From NCBI RefSeq assembly GCF_000372725.1, contig NW_005199274.1:358169-422168 (forward strand): DNA of 64,000 nt. Reading direction: 5' to 3'. Below the pieces are notes generated by a model. That model made no database searches. It was not told where the DNA came from and saw only the letters and a list, made by a program, of their open reading frames with translations. Below are positions 30,164 to 40,918 of this stretch, piece after piece; the first letter of the stretch is position 1; each line of letters starts with the position of its first letter. This DNA is from Emiliania huxleyi CCMP1516 (lineage: Eukaryota; Haptophyta; Isochrysidales; Noelaerhabdaceae). The translations under genes were made by a program, and so were the position numbers.

Positions 30164-30545
30164 AGGCATACGCTAGCGCGATGCAGAGCATAACTCGCTG
30201 CCGGCCGTCGGTTCCTAACCCTCACGCATCACAGACAGTACACACAGAGCCGCAGCTCCAATTTGAGGCAATTTCTTCATTCTTGTGGATTTGCATGGTC
30301 CATGGAGTGCACTGTGCAGTCATCAGCTACAGCTTCAGCGCAATTTCTGTTTTCGTACACACGCAGTACTGCTGTTCACACGTTTCGATGCACGTACGTT
30401 AGACCGCGTGTGCAGCATGCGTCGATGCGGGGTGCGACACCGACACGCGTCCAAACCGTCGTTCCACAGACCATCACAGCGAGCAGAGGGCCGAGCTACC
30501 GAACAACTCTACTCTACTCCAGTACTCGGATGCGCAACAACTCGT
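30164..30545. other. convergent intergenic region
   Basis: It lies between converging genes and is less GC-rich. No gene, repeat or clear terminator was seen. Confidence 0.45.
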
Positions 30546-32438
30546 CTACCGCGCTGGCTGACCGCGCGGCCCTTCCGTCGCGTCGTCCTCCCTCGTCCGG
30601 CACCTCTCAAGGTATGTCCGCTCCGCCACGCCGGCGCCCTCGTAGTGGGCGGGCCGCGCAGGGAGCTCGACACCGTCGAGCTCGAAGTAGACCTCGGCGC
30701 GTCGAGACTCGTAGCATCCCGACGCCCAGAGCGCCCGCTCGGCGACGCGCTTGCCCCAGCCGTGGAGGCTGACCCGCTCCATGTCGGCCCCTCGCTGCAG
30801 CAGAGCCTCGCCCACAGCGCGCGCGCGCTCGAGGGAGAAGCCGCCCGCAAAGTGGGGCGGCGCCCGCGCGCCGGCGTGCGCGTCGACGCGAAGGAGTAGG
30901 CGCGGGTGGCGGCGGAGCAAATCCGCAAACGAGTCGACGCGACACAGCGACGAGCCGGGCCGGAAGGCGGCGCCCGCGTCCTGGAAGTAGACGCACGTGG
31001 TGCCGAGGGACGCGCAGACCTGCAGCACCGCCAGCTGCTCGTACGAGCGCACGGCGGCGACGCCGAGCGCACGGCCGGTGGCGGTAGACAGGCGCCACTC
31101 CGCGGAGGCGACTAGGGAGCGCAAGGCCTTGCAGCAGCGGCCGAGCCGCGCGAGCGCCCGCTCGCACGTCAGGTCTTCGAGAAGCGAGCCCAGCACGGCC
31201 TCGAGCAGCTCCGAAGGCAAATCTGTGAGCTGGCGCGGCGGCTGCGCGGCGCAGACCTCTTCATTCGGCGCCTGCCTTCCCGCCGCCTCGGCCGCCGCCT
31301 CCGCTGCCGCCTCCGCCACCGCCTGCTGCGTCGCGGCCTGCAGCGCACGGAACGCGTTGCGCAGATGGACCTGCGCAGAGGGCGCCGTCGCTGTGGGTGC
31401 CGCTGCCGCTGCTGTGGGTGCCGCCGCCGCGGGCTCTGCCGGAGGTGCCTTTCCGGTAAACAGAGGTGCCTTGCCGGTGAACTTATCGTGGCTGACGACC
31501 TTGCACGCGGGCAGCACGCCGAGGGGGTTGGGCGACGCGTGCGCCGCGTACCAGACGTCGACTGCCGAGGTGACCAGGCGGAAGAACTGGCGGCGCGCGC
31601 CCGTGGCGAGAGGCAGCGACTCGTGCGGCGTGGAGTCCGTTAGCCAGAAGAGTTGCGACGCCTGAGGCTGGATCGGGTGGCGGGCCGGCCTGGCCGGCCA
31701 GGGAGGCTGCACTTCGTGCGCGTTGCCGGCGGCGCCGCCCTTTGGCCCCAGCTGCCGCGGCTGCCCAGCCCCTGGCCAGGAGCGTTCGAGCGTCGGGCGG
31801 AGGTGATCCAAGTCGCCGCCGCGGCCGACGAGGGTCGGCGGCACGCGCACGTTGTAGAGCTGCGTCGTGTCGGAGAGCGTCGACGCGAGAAAGATGCCGC
31901 CCTCGAACCTGCCGTGGTCCATCGCGCGGCCCTGGCCCCAGCGGTGCCAGTGCGGAGCGTGGAGGCAGCGGCCGCCGCCGCCGCCGCCCGACGCGTCGCA
32001 CGCCTCGCGCACGAACCCCTCGGTGTGTAGGCCGCCGCGGCGCTGCGATGCGCCCGCACGCACTTCGCTCTCGTGGACGGTCAGGTAGCCCACGCGGAGG
32101 AGCTCCTCGTCGGGCAGCGTCTCGAGGCACGTCGCAATCATGGGCCAGTAATCGTGCAGCTCCTCGGGCAGGGTCGTGCGGTCACCGAGCACGAAGGGCA
32201 TCATGTTGACGTTGCGGCCCTTGGGCTGAGGGAAGGAGACGTTGTCGACGTGCGCAAAGGCGATGTCGTCAGCACCGCCCGATTGCGTGGAGATTCGCTC
32301 CTCGAGAAGCTCGTGCGCCCACGCAAGGATCACGTACCGCCAGATGCGGCCGAGCAGGTCCGCCTGCCCATCGAGCTTGAAGAGCGGGCTCTCGGCGTCG
32401 CAGGAGCCGGCGAGGAGGGTCCGCGCCACGAGGTGCAT
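30546..32438 (-). CDS. F-box protein with C-terminal OmpA-like domain
   Basis: A single open frame of 630 aa runs from ATG 32436-32438. Residues about 1-310 form a domain with HTE in GGLHTEGFVREACD and HES in DSTPHESLPLATGARRQFFR, a pattern that could suit an iron/2-oxoglutarate oxygenase-like fold, but the assignment is weak. After an Ala/Pro linker comes an F-box at about 400-440 (LTDLPSELLEAVLGSLLEDL, ARLGRCCKALRSLVAS). From about 490 to 600 there is an OmpA-like domain: FRPGSSLCRVDSFADLLRRH, LLRVDAHAGARAPPHFAGGF, SLERARAVGEALLQRGAD, VSLHGWGKRVAE and SRRAEVYFEL. F-box proteins recruit substrates to SCF ubiquitin ligases; OmpA folds normally bind peptidoglycan. No intron is evident. The pairing of these domains is unusual. 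Confidence 0.75.
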   Translation of the reverse strand: MHLVARTLLAGSCDAESPLFKLDGQADLLGRIWRYVILAWAHELLEERISTQSGGADDIAFAHVDNVSFPQPKGRNVNMMPFVLGDRTTLPEELHDYWPMIATCLETLPDEELLRVGYLTVHESEVRAGASQRRGGLHTEGFVREACDASGGGGGGRCLHAPHWHRWGQGRAMDHGRFEGGIFLASTLSDTTQLYNVRVPPTLVGRGGDLDHLRPTLERSWPGAGQPRQLGPKGGAAGNAHEVQPPWPARPARHPIQPQASQLFWLTDSTPHESLPLATGARRQFFRLVTSAVDVWYAAHASPNPLGVLPACKVVSHDKFTGKAPLFTGKAPPAEPAAAAPTAAAAAPTATAPSAQVHLRNAFRALQAATQQAVAEAAAEAAAEAAGRQAPNEEVCAAQPPRQLTDLPSELLEAVLGSLLEDLTCERALARLGRCCKALRSLVASAEWRLSTATGRALGVAAVRSYEQLAVLQVCASLGTTCVYFQDAGAAFRPGSSLCRVDSFADLLRRHPRLLLRVDAHAGARAPPHFAGGFSLERARAVGEALLQRGADMERVSLHGWGKRVAERALWASGCYESRRAEVYFELDGVELPARPAHYEGAGVAERTYLERCRTREDDATEGPRGQPAR

Positions 32439-32477
32439 GGACCGACCACGGAATTCTCGGCTCGATTGGCACGCCTG

Positions 32478-32706
32478 GGGTTCCGGCTCCTAGCCAGATA
32501 GGGGGTCTGCGCATGACTCGCGCCAAAACGCCCTACCTACCTACCTACCTACCCCCAGGCCGCGCAGCGAAGCGAAAAAAGACGAAAACAGGGGCTACCT
32601 ACCTGTTGCAGGGCCCTCTGGGGCGGTCAAAACCGGACCTACCTACCTATTGCATAGGGTGTCACCGTGGGGAACAGACCCCCTATCTGGCTAGGAGCCG
32701 GAACCC
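32478..32706. mobile_element. 229-bp foldback/MITE-like element
   Basis: The ends 32478-32509 and 32675-32706 are perfect 32-bp inverted repeats, starting GGGTTCCGGCTCCTAGCCAG. The interior carries (ctac)n arrays near 32529-32555 and smaller copies at 32597 and 32637. No ORF and no clear target-site duplication are seen. It lies just upstream of the F-box gene. Confidence 0.85.
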
Positions 32707-33620
32707 TGAGCCGACTCCCGTGGAAGAATTTTCAGGCTGGTTCCCTGGATGTGAGGCTAATGACTGCACTCCAAGTGCTCCAAGGGAGCTCTTACGAACA
32801 TACCCGTATAGGTGAACTGCTGACAGGCACACACACACGCACACGCACACACACGCACGCACACACACACACACACACGTACGCACGCACGCACACGTCC
32901 CAACTCCCCAGAAATCCCGAGGAGTCGCGCAGTGTCTAGATTGTCTGTGTGCTGTGTGGTGCACGCCCTCCGAGCGGGGCGGGGTCTGCCCGTCGGGTTG
33001 CTGCTGCCCTAAATCCCACACCAGGGGTTGTCTGCTCTATTTATTTATTATACACTGGGCACGGGACTGGCGCGTGCCCAGTGTCGTGCGAGGAAGAACC
33101 ACTCCGCGTTCGCCATCCCCCACCCACCTGTGCGTTCCACTCCGTCCGCTCCCTCCCGCTTAGTGCCCATCCCGCCCTCCGCCCTCGCCCCCCGCCCCTG
33201 CCCTGGCTGGCCTGGGTGGCATCTCCTCATCATCACGCGCCAAGTGGGAGGGAAGTGGACGGGGCCCTGAGCCGACCTAGCCGCCAAACGGAATGGGGCG
33301 CCCAACACGTGCCGGATTACTGTGCCTTCCCCGGGCACAGCCTTTCGGCTCGTGAAGGGTCGGTGCGTGTCGTGACCCCCTGGAACACCCGTACCCCCGC
33401 ACCATTGCGCACCATCTCCGTCGCTTGGTTGCTCAACCTTGCCACCACCGGGAGCGACTCGGTCGAGAGACCCTAGATTGGCATCCATGCCTCTCTGGAC
33501 AGGGTGGCCCGCCACAAGGACCCCAGGAGTTGCGACTCGCCGCTTTCCTCCCGCTGTGATTCTGTGTGAGCTCTGTGTCTTGTTTTGCCAACAACATACC
33601 TAACGACTTTTCGGCGTGAA
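32707..33620. other. repeat-rich spacer
   Basis: It holds an R1 fragment (ggatgtgaggctaatgactg, cactccaagtgctccaag), an R2 fragment (32795-32828, gagctcttacgaacatac and aactgctgacagg), a CA/CACG microsatellite at 32826-32896, and a perfect 11-bp hairpin at 33053-33083 (cactgggcacg ... cgtgcccagtg). No gene is recognised. Confidence 0.5.
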
Positions 33621-33624
33621 CAAG

Positions 33625-33812
33625 GACTTTCGGCGACGTCCGTTCCCTTGGACACGTCGACACATGGCACCCGCAGCTCAGCATTGTGCTGGAGCGCATG
33701 CTCAACGAACTCGGGATAGCCGACCTCAGTACGTTCGAGGCTGTGCTCATGCACGATACAGGCACAGTGCTCGACGCGATCCGAAGCACCGCTGCAGCAG
33801 CGCGAACATAGT
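33625..33812 (+). CDS. orphan 3' exon, unknown protein
   Basis: After a possible acceptor (aacaag|gact) the frame reads TFGDVRSLGHVDTWHPQ, LSIVLERMLNELGIADLSTF, EAVLMHDTGTVLDAIRS and ends TAAAART at TAG. The residue mix and amphipathic helices look like real protein, unlike the other frames. An in-frame stop precedes it, so it needs an upstream exon, which was not found. It may be the remains of a gene. Confidence 0.3.
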
Positions 33813-34172
33813 GATTGTTAAGAGATATACGTAGCGTTACAGTCGTACGGTCGTCATCCCTCCCACCGTGTGGGCCGCCCGGACCCCGGAGAGCTGCTGC
33901 GCGTGCAGACAGCGCTGCGCGAGCATTAGAGAGGCCAGCCCCCGGCTTCTCAGCATGTCGCGAGTGCTGTGTCTCTGCCTGCCTGGTAGCTGGGTGCGGT
34001 GGGGGGCTCCCTGGTGGCTTTTGGTTACAAATTTACGGACTTACGGATTTACGGATCCACCCCCCCTCCCTCTACGTCCCGCGGCCCGGCCGTGACGCGT
34101 GAGACGCCGATCTAGCCCTTGGGAATCAAGTTGGTGCCGGCCACACCCTTTATCGGGAGTTGGCCACGGCTA

Positions 34173-34216
34173 CAAGGGGAGGGAGGGAGGGAGGGAGGGA
34201 GGGAGGGAGGGAGGGA
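34173..34216. repeat. (GGGA)n array
   Basis: About ten GGGA tetramers stand in a row, ending gggaaagggg. Confidence 0.9.
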
Positions 34217-34400
34217 AAGGGGGGTCATAGCTCATACGAGAGCGCGTTGATAAACTCTCGGGGTACCAGGCGTGTGTTCGTGCCAGTGCGCACAGAAACA
34301 AACAAAGTAACAAACAGAAACACGGCGTGGAGTGCGGGGCGGGAGGGGATGGGCTGGTTGACACGACGCACACCACCCCTAAGCGACTCCTGCGAGGAAG

Positions 34401-35460
34401 AAAGAATTTCTGAGCCCTGGCTGTCAGGCTGTCAGGTGCTGTCAGGTGATCTGTCAGGCTGTCGGGCACTGTCAGGCACTGTCAGGTGCCTCTATCAGAC
34501 CAGCTGTCAGGTGCTGTCAGTGCTGTCGGGTGCTGTCGGGTGCGTGTCTGACATCAGAGGTGCTCTGTAGCTGTCGGGTGCTGTCGGAGCTGTCAGGTGT
34601 TGCTGTCAGACGCTGTCGGAGCTGTCAGAGCTGTCAGGCTGCTGCTGCTGTCAGACGTAGGCCGGTGCTGTCAGGAGCTGTCAGGTGGTGCTGTCGGGGT
34701 GCTGTCAGGCTCTGACACACACCAGCCACACTTATGACACTATCAAGAGGAGACCAGCAGGACTCTGCTACACATACTCTAGTCCAGCTGCCCCCCTCCT
34801 ACAGCGTTATCACCGGCCCCGGCAGCGGCGGCCGCCTGGGGAGCGCAGATGGCGGCGCAGGCGCAGGCGGCGGGCCGGCGGCGGCGGCACAGACGGCGGC
34901 GGCCACCCCCACCCAGACGCCGTAGGCATATGGCTGTAGGGCCCCAGAAGGCTAGCTGGTAGCTTCATTTGTAGTTGTAGCACAGCCGCGGGTCCGCAGA
35001 GGTTGGGGCGGGAGGGTTGAGAGAGAGACCCATGAGGCATGACCACCCCATGACACTGCATGGACCACACTCACATGTCTTTGCATGTAATAGTTTTGTT
35101 ATAGAATACCCTCATGGGGCACAAGAAAGAGGCTGCACGGCCTGTGTACGGTCTGTGCTGCTGTCGGGCTGGTCGGGCTGTCGGGCTGTCAGCGCTGCTG
35201 TCAGGCCACTGTGTGCTGTCGGGCTGTCGGGCAGCTGTCAGGCTGTCACGTTGGGGCCTGACAGCGACGGAGCACCTCTGATGTCAGACTCTGCTGTCAG
35301 GCTGTCAGATACGTGCTGTCAGGCTGTCGGAGAAAGAGCTGTCAGCGCTCTGCCAGGCTGTCGGGCGCTGACCGCTGTGTCAGGCGCTGCATGTCCCGCG
35401 GGGGTTGCTGTCAGGCAAGCTGCGGTCAGGCTGTCAGACCATGGCTCAGAAGAATTTCGA
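34401..35460. repeat. twin CTGTCRG heptamer arrays with inverted ends
   Basis: Two dense irregular arrays of CTGTCAGG/CTGTCGGG (34421-34712, more than 20 occurrences, and about 35157-35436) flank a non-repetitive centre. The outer edges are imperfect inverted repeats: TTTCTGAGCCCTGG at 34407-34420, and at the right (inverted) TTCTGAGCCATGG within 35441-35456. No ORF is seen. This may be a foldback element or an expanded array. Confidence 0.65.
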
Positions 35461-35490
35461 CCGCCAGAAAATAAAATGAAAGCGGCGCTC

Positions 35491-36740
35491 CTATGTAACC
35501 GCCGAGATCTCGTCGGCGAGGTCCTCGGCGTTGACGACAAAGAGTTCGCGCGCCGCGTCGCGCCCGGCCCGAGTCTGCGACGCCCAGAGCCGCCCCACCT
35601 TGGGTTGGAGCATCAGCTTGGCGCCCATCTCCCAATAGCACAAGTCGTAGCCCCACCGCTGCCGTGCGCGCTGCCGCATGCCCTGCCGCACCGCGTTCTG
35701 GCAGTCGTCCTCCATCGCCGTCGGGAGGTCGCCCTTGGTCGAGCCGCCGGCCACGCAAAAGCCGGCGATGGTCTCTCCTCCAAAGGCCTCAGCGATGGCG
35801 TCGAACATGTGGCGGCCGGTCTCAAAGCCCAGCGCCGCCCTCGCCGTCCCTGGCAGGGCCCTCTCCTCCTGCGCCGACAGGCCGATGGGCGGCCTCGTCT
35901 CGAGGAGCAGCCGCTTCGACTCGACGCCGGCGCCTCGCAGCGCGGAGGCGAAGCTGCCCACCGCCTGCGCAAAGTACGCGCTCGACGCCTCCGCCCCGTC
36001 TCGCCACGGCACCTGCGAAGCACATTGTGTGATCGGCCGCTGCGAGCTCTCACTGTGGACTCGCTGATGATCACTGTGGACGCGCTGTGATCTCAATCAA
36101 TCTAGTAGCAATCTCGCTGCACCTGAAGCAGCACTAGCGGCACCATCTGCTGCTCCTGGCAGGCCTTGGCAGCAGCGGCCAGCCGGCCGAACCGAGGATC
36201 GTGCGTGAGCTGCGACGCGCCCCCAATGGTGTCGGCCGCGCCAAAGTTGCAGTCGAGCCGCACATAGTCGATTCCCCTGTCCCTGAAGGCGGCCAGCTGG
36301 CTCTCGATGCCGGCCTCGTCGCACTCCTGCCAGCCGCTCAGCACCACCCCGATGAAGACAGGCATGTCCGGTGCCTGCAAGGCCTTGCGCCGCTGGACCG
36401 TTCGGAACGGCCGACGGAGGTCGTCGTCATCGACGTAGTGCTCCGCAAAGGCGATCATGCACGTGTGCGGCCATAGCTCGTCGCTGTCGTAGAGGTAGGA
36501 CATCATGCTGGCGCGCTCCGCTGCGAAGGAGGCGTCTGGAGAGGAGGGAGGGCCCATCTTGGTGGCCCACTTGTAGTCCTCGACGCACCGTTCCTCCATC
36601 GCATTGGAGGAGTAGCCGTCCATGTACTCGCCTCGCTGGCCGCTGGCGCCGAAGATCGTCTTCCAAGCGTGCTGTGGCGGCGCATCAAGGACCTGCCACA
36701 TGCTGAACGTGCACGCGTTAGCAACGAAGAGGAGCAGCAT
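35491..36740 (-). CDS. unknown two-exon protein, possibly a TIM-barrel glycosidase
   Basis: Exons 36123-36740 and 35491-36012 join in phase 0 across a 110-nt intron (cttcag|gtgcag ... ttcgcag|gtgccg), giving 379 aa. The start MLLLFVANACTFSMWQVLDA is hydrophobic, a possible signal peptide. Recognisable stretches are MPVFIGVVLSGWQECDEAG, FRDRGIDYVRLDCNFGAADT, QEQQMVPLVLLQ|VPWRD and LLLETRPPIGL, and later WGYDLCYWEMGAKLMLQPK. Alternating strands ending in Asp/Asn (YVRLDCN) recall the beta-strand ends of TIM-barrel hydrolases, but no family signature was identified. The 3' end abuts the CTGTCRG element. Confidence 0.6.
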
Positions 36741-37400
36741 GGGGAGTCGTGCTCAGCCGAGGCGCGGGCGACGGCTTTCAGAACCGCCGTCGCTCCACAG
36801 GAGCAGTCACACAACTCCCACTCCGTGCCACAGCGCCACCCACACTCCGCGACCACGCCTGGGGTTGGGCACACCACTCCCACGGCGCCCACCCACACCC
36901 TCGACCACGCCCAACCCCGACATCCCCACCCGCACCCCACAACCCCGCCCCACCCCGACCCGACCCAAACCACCACCCCGCTCCGCCCTGCCCCGCCCCC
37001 CTCACCGGACCGAAACCCTGAAGCCGCAAAGAATTTGCCGCCCCGCGACCCGCTTGCGCGTTGCGGTTGCGCCTGCCCGGCCTCAATTTGAGCCGGCACA
37101 CGTCTCACGTGTTCGGGCTCGGGATCGGGGATGTGCCGGTGCCGCCGGAAAGGCGCGAGAAACACACATAATTCGCTAACGTACTCGAGTAGAGCTATCG
37201 AGAGCTATGCGCGGACATGCACCGGAGAGTACGTACACCGGGGTCGTAGAGAAAGGGCGAGAGCAGTCCAGGCCAGCCCGGACCCCCAACACAGTCACGC
37301 GTCGGCCGAAACCAATCCGCGGTCCCGCGCGAGGCCCCTGTTGCTCGCCTGCCGTCTGATTCGGGAGGCGCGCGCGGCGAGTCGTCAATGGAAAAAACGC
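36741..37400. other. C/A-rich intergenic region
   Basis: 36830-37015 is a degenerate CCCACCCC/CAACCCC tract, strongly strand-asymmetric. No gene is seen. Confidence 0.5.
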
Positions 37401-37690
37401 CTACTTCTTGTACTCGCCCTGCTCCGCCTCCGACATGGCCTTCCACTCGGCGCCGATCGCCTTGGCCAGCTGCGGGAGGGAAGGCCGCAATCATGTAAGG
37501 GGGAGAGGGGGGGGGTGGGGGGGCGGGGAGGGGGGAGGGGCGGAGGACGCACCTCGCCGAAGGTCAGGTCGGGCTTCTCCGCCTTGAGGGTGGGGCGGCG
37601 CTCCTGGGAGAACTTCATGAATCCCGAAAGCTTCTTCTTGCCGCCCGACGCCTTCTTCGCAATGCCAGCCGTCTTGCTCTTGGGCGCCAT
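37401..37690 (-). CDS. small HMG-box protein
   Basis: Exons 37553-37690 and 37401-37469 join in phase 0 over an 83-nt C/T-rich intron (ggcgag|gtgcgt ... cccgcag|ctggcc). The product is 68 aa: a basic start (MAPKSKTAGIAKKASGGKKK), then LSGFMKFSQERRPTLKAEKP and DLTFGE, then LAKAIGAEWKAMSEAEQGEY and KK. The F..F...RP.LKAE.PD...GE.....G..WK.MS..E...Y pattern is a single HMG-box, which bends DNA in chromatin. The length equals one bare HMG domain. Start and stop are clear. Confidence 0.85.
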
Positions 37691-40164
37691 GTTTGTGAGA
37701 GCTGCGGAACGGCGGGTAGGCACGGTGGGCGGGAGGTCTACGGGGAGGTCTTCAAGGAGTTAGTGTCGCGACGTGGCCCCCGGCACGCTCTCGTCTCCCC
37801 TCCTCTCCCCTCCTCGGCGCTCGGACTGGAGCCGAGGGCGGAGCCGAGGGCGAGGGCGGCGGCGGCGGTGAGGGCGCCGGTGGCGGCGGCGAGGGTGAGG
37901 TCGAGGGCGGCGGCGGCGTGGGCGGAGGTGGGGCGGGTGGTGGCGGAGCCGGTGGCGGCGGCGAGGGCGAGGGCGAGGGCGGCGGCGGCGTGGGCGGAGG
38001 TGGGGCGGGCGGCGATTGGCAGGCGAGTGGGCTGCTATGTCGCTCTCTTGCCGGATCGAAGAGAGGGAGGGCGGTCGGGCGCGGGCTCACGCGGGGCAAG
38101 GGTGGGGAACGAGGCAGCGGGTGCGTCCCGCGGCTCCTCGATGGCACTGGTCGCACCTGCGAACGGGAGGTGGCAGGCATTGCGGGGCCGACGGGGGCGG
38201 GTGCCGCTCGGGCCGGCAAGCGAAGAGCATCGCACGGTGAGAGTGGTGAGGGAGGGGCGGGTTTCGCGAGCAAGAGGTATCGCGGCGCTCAGGCGTGCAA
38301 GCAGGGGGAGGGGAACTGTGCGGTGATGCGGCGGGGCGAGCGCGAGAGGGAGTGGAGTGCAAGCGGTGCCTGTGTGAGTTTCCCGCGAGAATGCTGTGTT
38401 TCGGCAATTCTTCTTTTCTTTTTTAGTGAGCTGTTCCGAACTTACCCGAAGCGCCGCAGGTGAACTGCTGACAGGGTCTACATCACCACAACCACCAAGT
38501 CGGATACAAGTCGATGACAATGTGCGCGGCAGGAGAAACCCAACAGCATGACAATGTCGGCAGGACAAACCAACAAACAAACAAAAACAAATCTCTCTCA
38601 CAAACCAAACAGGAGAGAGAGAGACGTGCAGACGTCGCTCGCTTCCGAGCTCTCACGCCGCGCGTAGGTAGGGCCCTTAATTGCCCCCTTAGGGGCCTAG
38701 AGAACACAACGTCTCCCTTTTCTCACAGTATTTTGTATCGCAGTAAGCTAAAAGTACGTAACATGAGACGGTTGCACAAGGACGGTCAGGCAGGCTACGT
38801 CAGGATGTAGGTTTGATTTTGACACTCTCCAACAGAAGGTGAATACAACATATGCTGCGGCCGGCCCAGGCGGCGGCAACGGAAGGCGCTGAAGCTCAGA
38901 CATACATGACGTCGAGCTCGCCGACCGACCGACACCAGCCTCGCCTTCGTGGAGCTGGCCAAGTCAGGATGTGTTTGTCCATTGTCGTGTTGTCGTCCCC
39001 GGACAGAGGTGACATTTTCAGGCTGGGAACCGAGCAAGTGCGCTCGCCGGTCCAAAGTGGGGTCGCGGGTGGCCATGCGAAGTGGTTTCGCGCACTGCCC
39101 GCTGTAGCCCCCCCGAAGCGCCGGAGCGTGACCGAGTGTCGCCCCATGACCCCCGGCGCCGGCCCGAGCGCTGAGACCGAATGTGAAGCCAATGCGCGCG
39201 CGCCCCAACCCCCAAGCGCGGCACTCCTCGGCTACGGCATGCTGACACGGATCCCTATCCTCTCAGATTGCTATCGATCGGCGATATTGGATCTCGCACG
39301 CGACGTCGACGACTGACAGGTAAACGCACTTTGTCAATGTGCAGGTCGAGCTACCAACCGTTGCGGAGCGGTTCAGCCTCGGAAGCCATACTATGCAGCG
39401 GTGATTAGGTGGGAGGGCATGCGCTCGCACACATGAGTCCGGGAGCTCCCCGCCGGCGCTTGGTGCCTCAGCCAGCTCCGCCTTGCCGCGGCCCCTACGC
39501 AGGCGTCCAGCACCGACGTCGTTTGCGAGCGTCGGGTGTTGGCTGCTCTCTAGCCCCGTCACCCACCGCGCCGTCACCGTCCGCTTCGCGGCGTGCGAAA
39601 CGCTCGCGTCTCCGCGTTTCCCTGCGCCGCCACCAGGGGGACGCTTGCGCCTTGCCCCCTGGCCTGACGCGCGACCCTGCGCAGATGCGCGCTCCGGCAC
39701 GGACCGACGGAGCAGCGACCGCCCGGGCAGTCGCTGCTCCGCCCGCGCACCGCTGCCGCCGTCGCCGCCGCCGCTCCGCCCTTTCCATCAGTGTGTCTCG
39801 TGTGTGAGAGTGTACTGTCTGTCACGCCTGTACCTGCGAGCTGCGTCTCTCCTCCGAGGCTCAGGCTGTCCTCTCACTCTGAGATATATCTGTCTCGCAT
39901 ATCGTCTGAAGTCAAGTCTCACGAGAAGCCGAACGTCAAACTCTCTCCTGTCGAGGTGTCGGCTGTCGCGTGTCGTGTGCGCGCGGCGATTGTAACCGGG
40001 GAGGCCTGCGCAGCTTCTAACGATGCACAGAAAACGGGCCACACAAATGCCGTAAAGGACAGGCGCGGGACGTGAGGAGATGCGCGGCCGACACCCAGCA
40101 GCGGCTCTGCGGCGGGGAGGGGGGAGACACACACAGGAAGCACGATGCGTACAGTGGTCGCGTG
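37691..40164. other. long gene-poor region
   Basis: It starts with a GC minisatellite (37815-38015), then an R2-like fragment at 38425-38480 (cttacccgaagcgccgcagg, aactgctgacagggtct). A region near 39030-39105 shares gaagtggttt and gctgggaaccgag words with 40745-40825. Open frames here are long only because stops are rare at this base composition; none was recognised. Confidence 0.45.
37815..38015. repeat. GGCGGC/GGAGGT minisatellite
   Basis: Two long units (about 37860-37935 and 37940-38010) sharing gcggcggcgtgggcggaggt follow each other, made of gagggcggcggc subunits. Confidence 0.75.
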
Positions 40165-40704
40165 TCATGCGCCATCACTGACGTCGGGCGGGAGAGGAGC
40201 TCCAGCCAACAGTAGTGGCGAGCCAGCCTGCGCTGCACGATGAAATAGTACTCGTGCTGACGCATCCTCGCCCGAGTCATATTCCAAGTGCCATGCGACA
40301 GCCCGCGTGCGACGGGAAGAAGAGGTGCGAGGCTGAGAAAATAAGAGCTTGATCGCGCCACCAACGTCAGCGTCGGGCGCAGTGATGAGCTCGAGCAGCT
40401 CTCGAGCAAGCTCCGCCTCCGAGCTCTCGCAGCAGCCATGCGCGTGCGCGCAGCCCAGATTCTCGCTCAGCGCCTCCGCCTTGGGGTTTGAAGCAGGTCC
40501 GCCGTAGCGCTCCGCGCCTGCGCCGGCGGCGGGCGGTGTAGAAGGCCGCTCGCGATGGCTCCGTCGTGTGCCTCGACCGTCCCACCTCAAGTGGTGACTA
40601 CCCTCGCTGTCGCGCGGCCGCTTGGCAGCGGCGCCGACGCTGCCGTTGAGTCTGTCCGTGGCCGCCGCGTCACTCGGCACGGAAGCCTCCTTGCCGGTGG
40701 ACAT
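40165..40704 (-). CDS. hypothetical protein
   Basis: ATG 40702-40704 opens a frame of 179 aa that reads like protein: MSTGKEASVPSDAAATDRLN, KRPRDSEGSHHLRWDGRG, then a helical part ESSEAELARELLELITAPDA and DVGGAIKLLFSQ, and LEYDSGEDASARVLFHRAAQ, ending PPDVSDGA at TGA. No family is recognised. It stands alone, 0.2 kb from a foldback-bounded element. Confidence 0.4.
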   Translation of the reverse strand: MSTGKEASVPSDAAATDRLNGSVGAAAKRPRDSEGSHHLRWDGRGTRRSHRERPSTPPAAGAGAERYGGPASNPKAEALSENLGCAHAHGCCESSEAELARELLELITAPDADVGGAIKLLFSQPRTSSSRRTRAVAWHLEYDSGEDASARVLFHRAAQAGSPLLLAGAPLPPDVSDGA

Positions 40705-40918
40705 GCCGGGGGGGCGTGAGGGCCTGGAGGGTGACACAGACGCACAGGGGAGCGCGCGCCGCCGAAGTGGTTTGGCGCACACCTCGACGAGGAGGGTGGC
40801 CACCCCTCGGTTCCCAGCCTGAAGAAGTGGCCTCGGACAGCCGGACGCTGATGAGCCCAAGGCAAGCCGCTTCGAGTCTCGGAGGCACTTCTTATAGCGC
40901 GCGGGGGTTGTTGCGAGT

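Noticed and set aside
32525-32556. (CCTA)n as an interstitial telomere
   Set aside because: The unit is four bases, not the TTTAGGG- or TTAGGG-type repeat, and it lies inside a foldback element.
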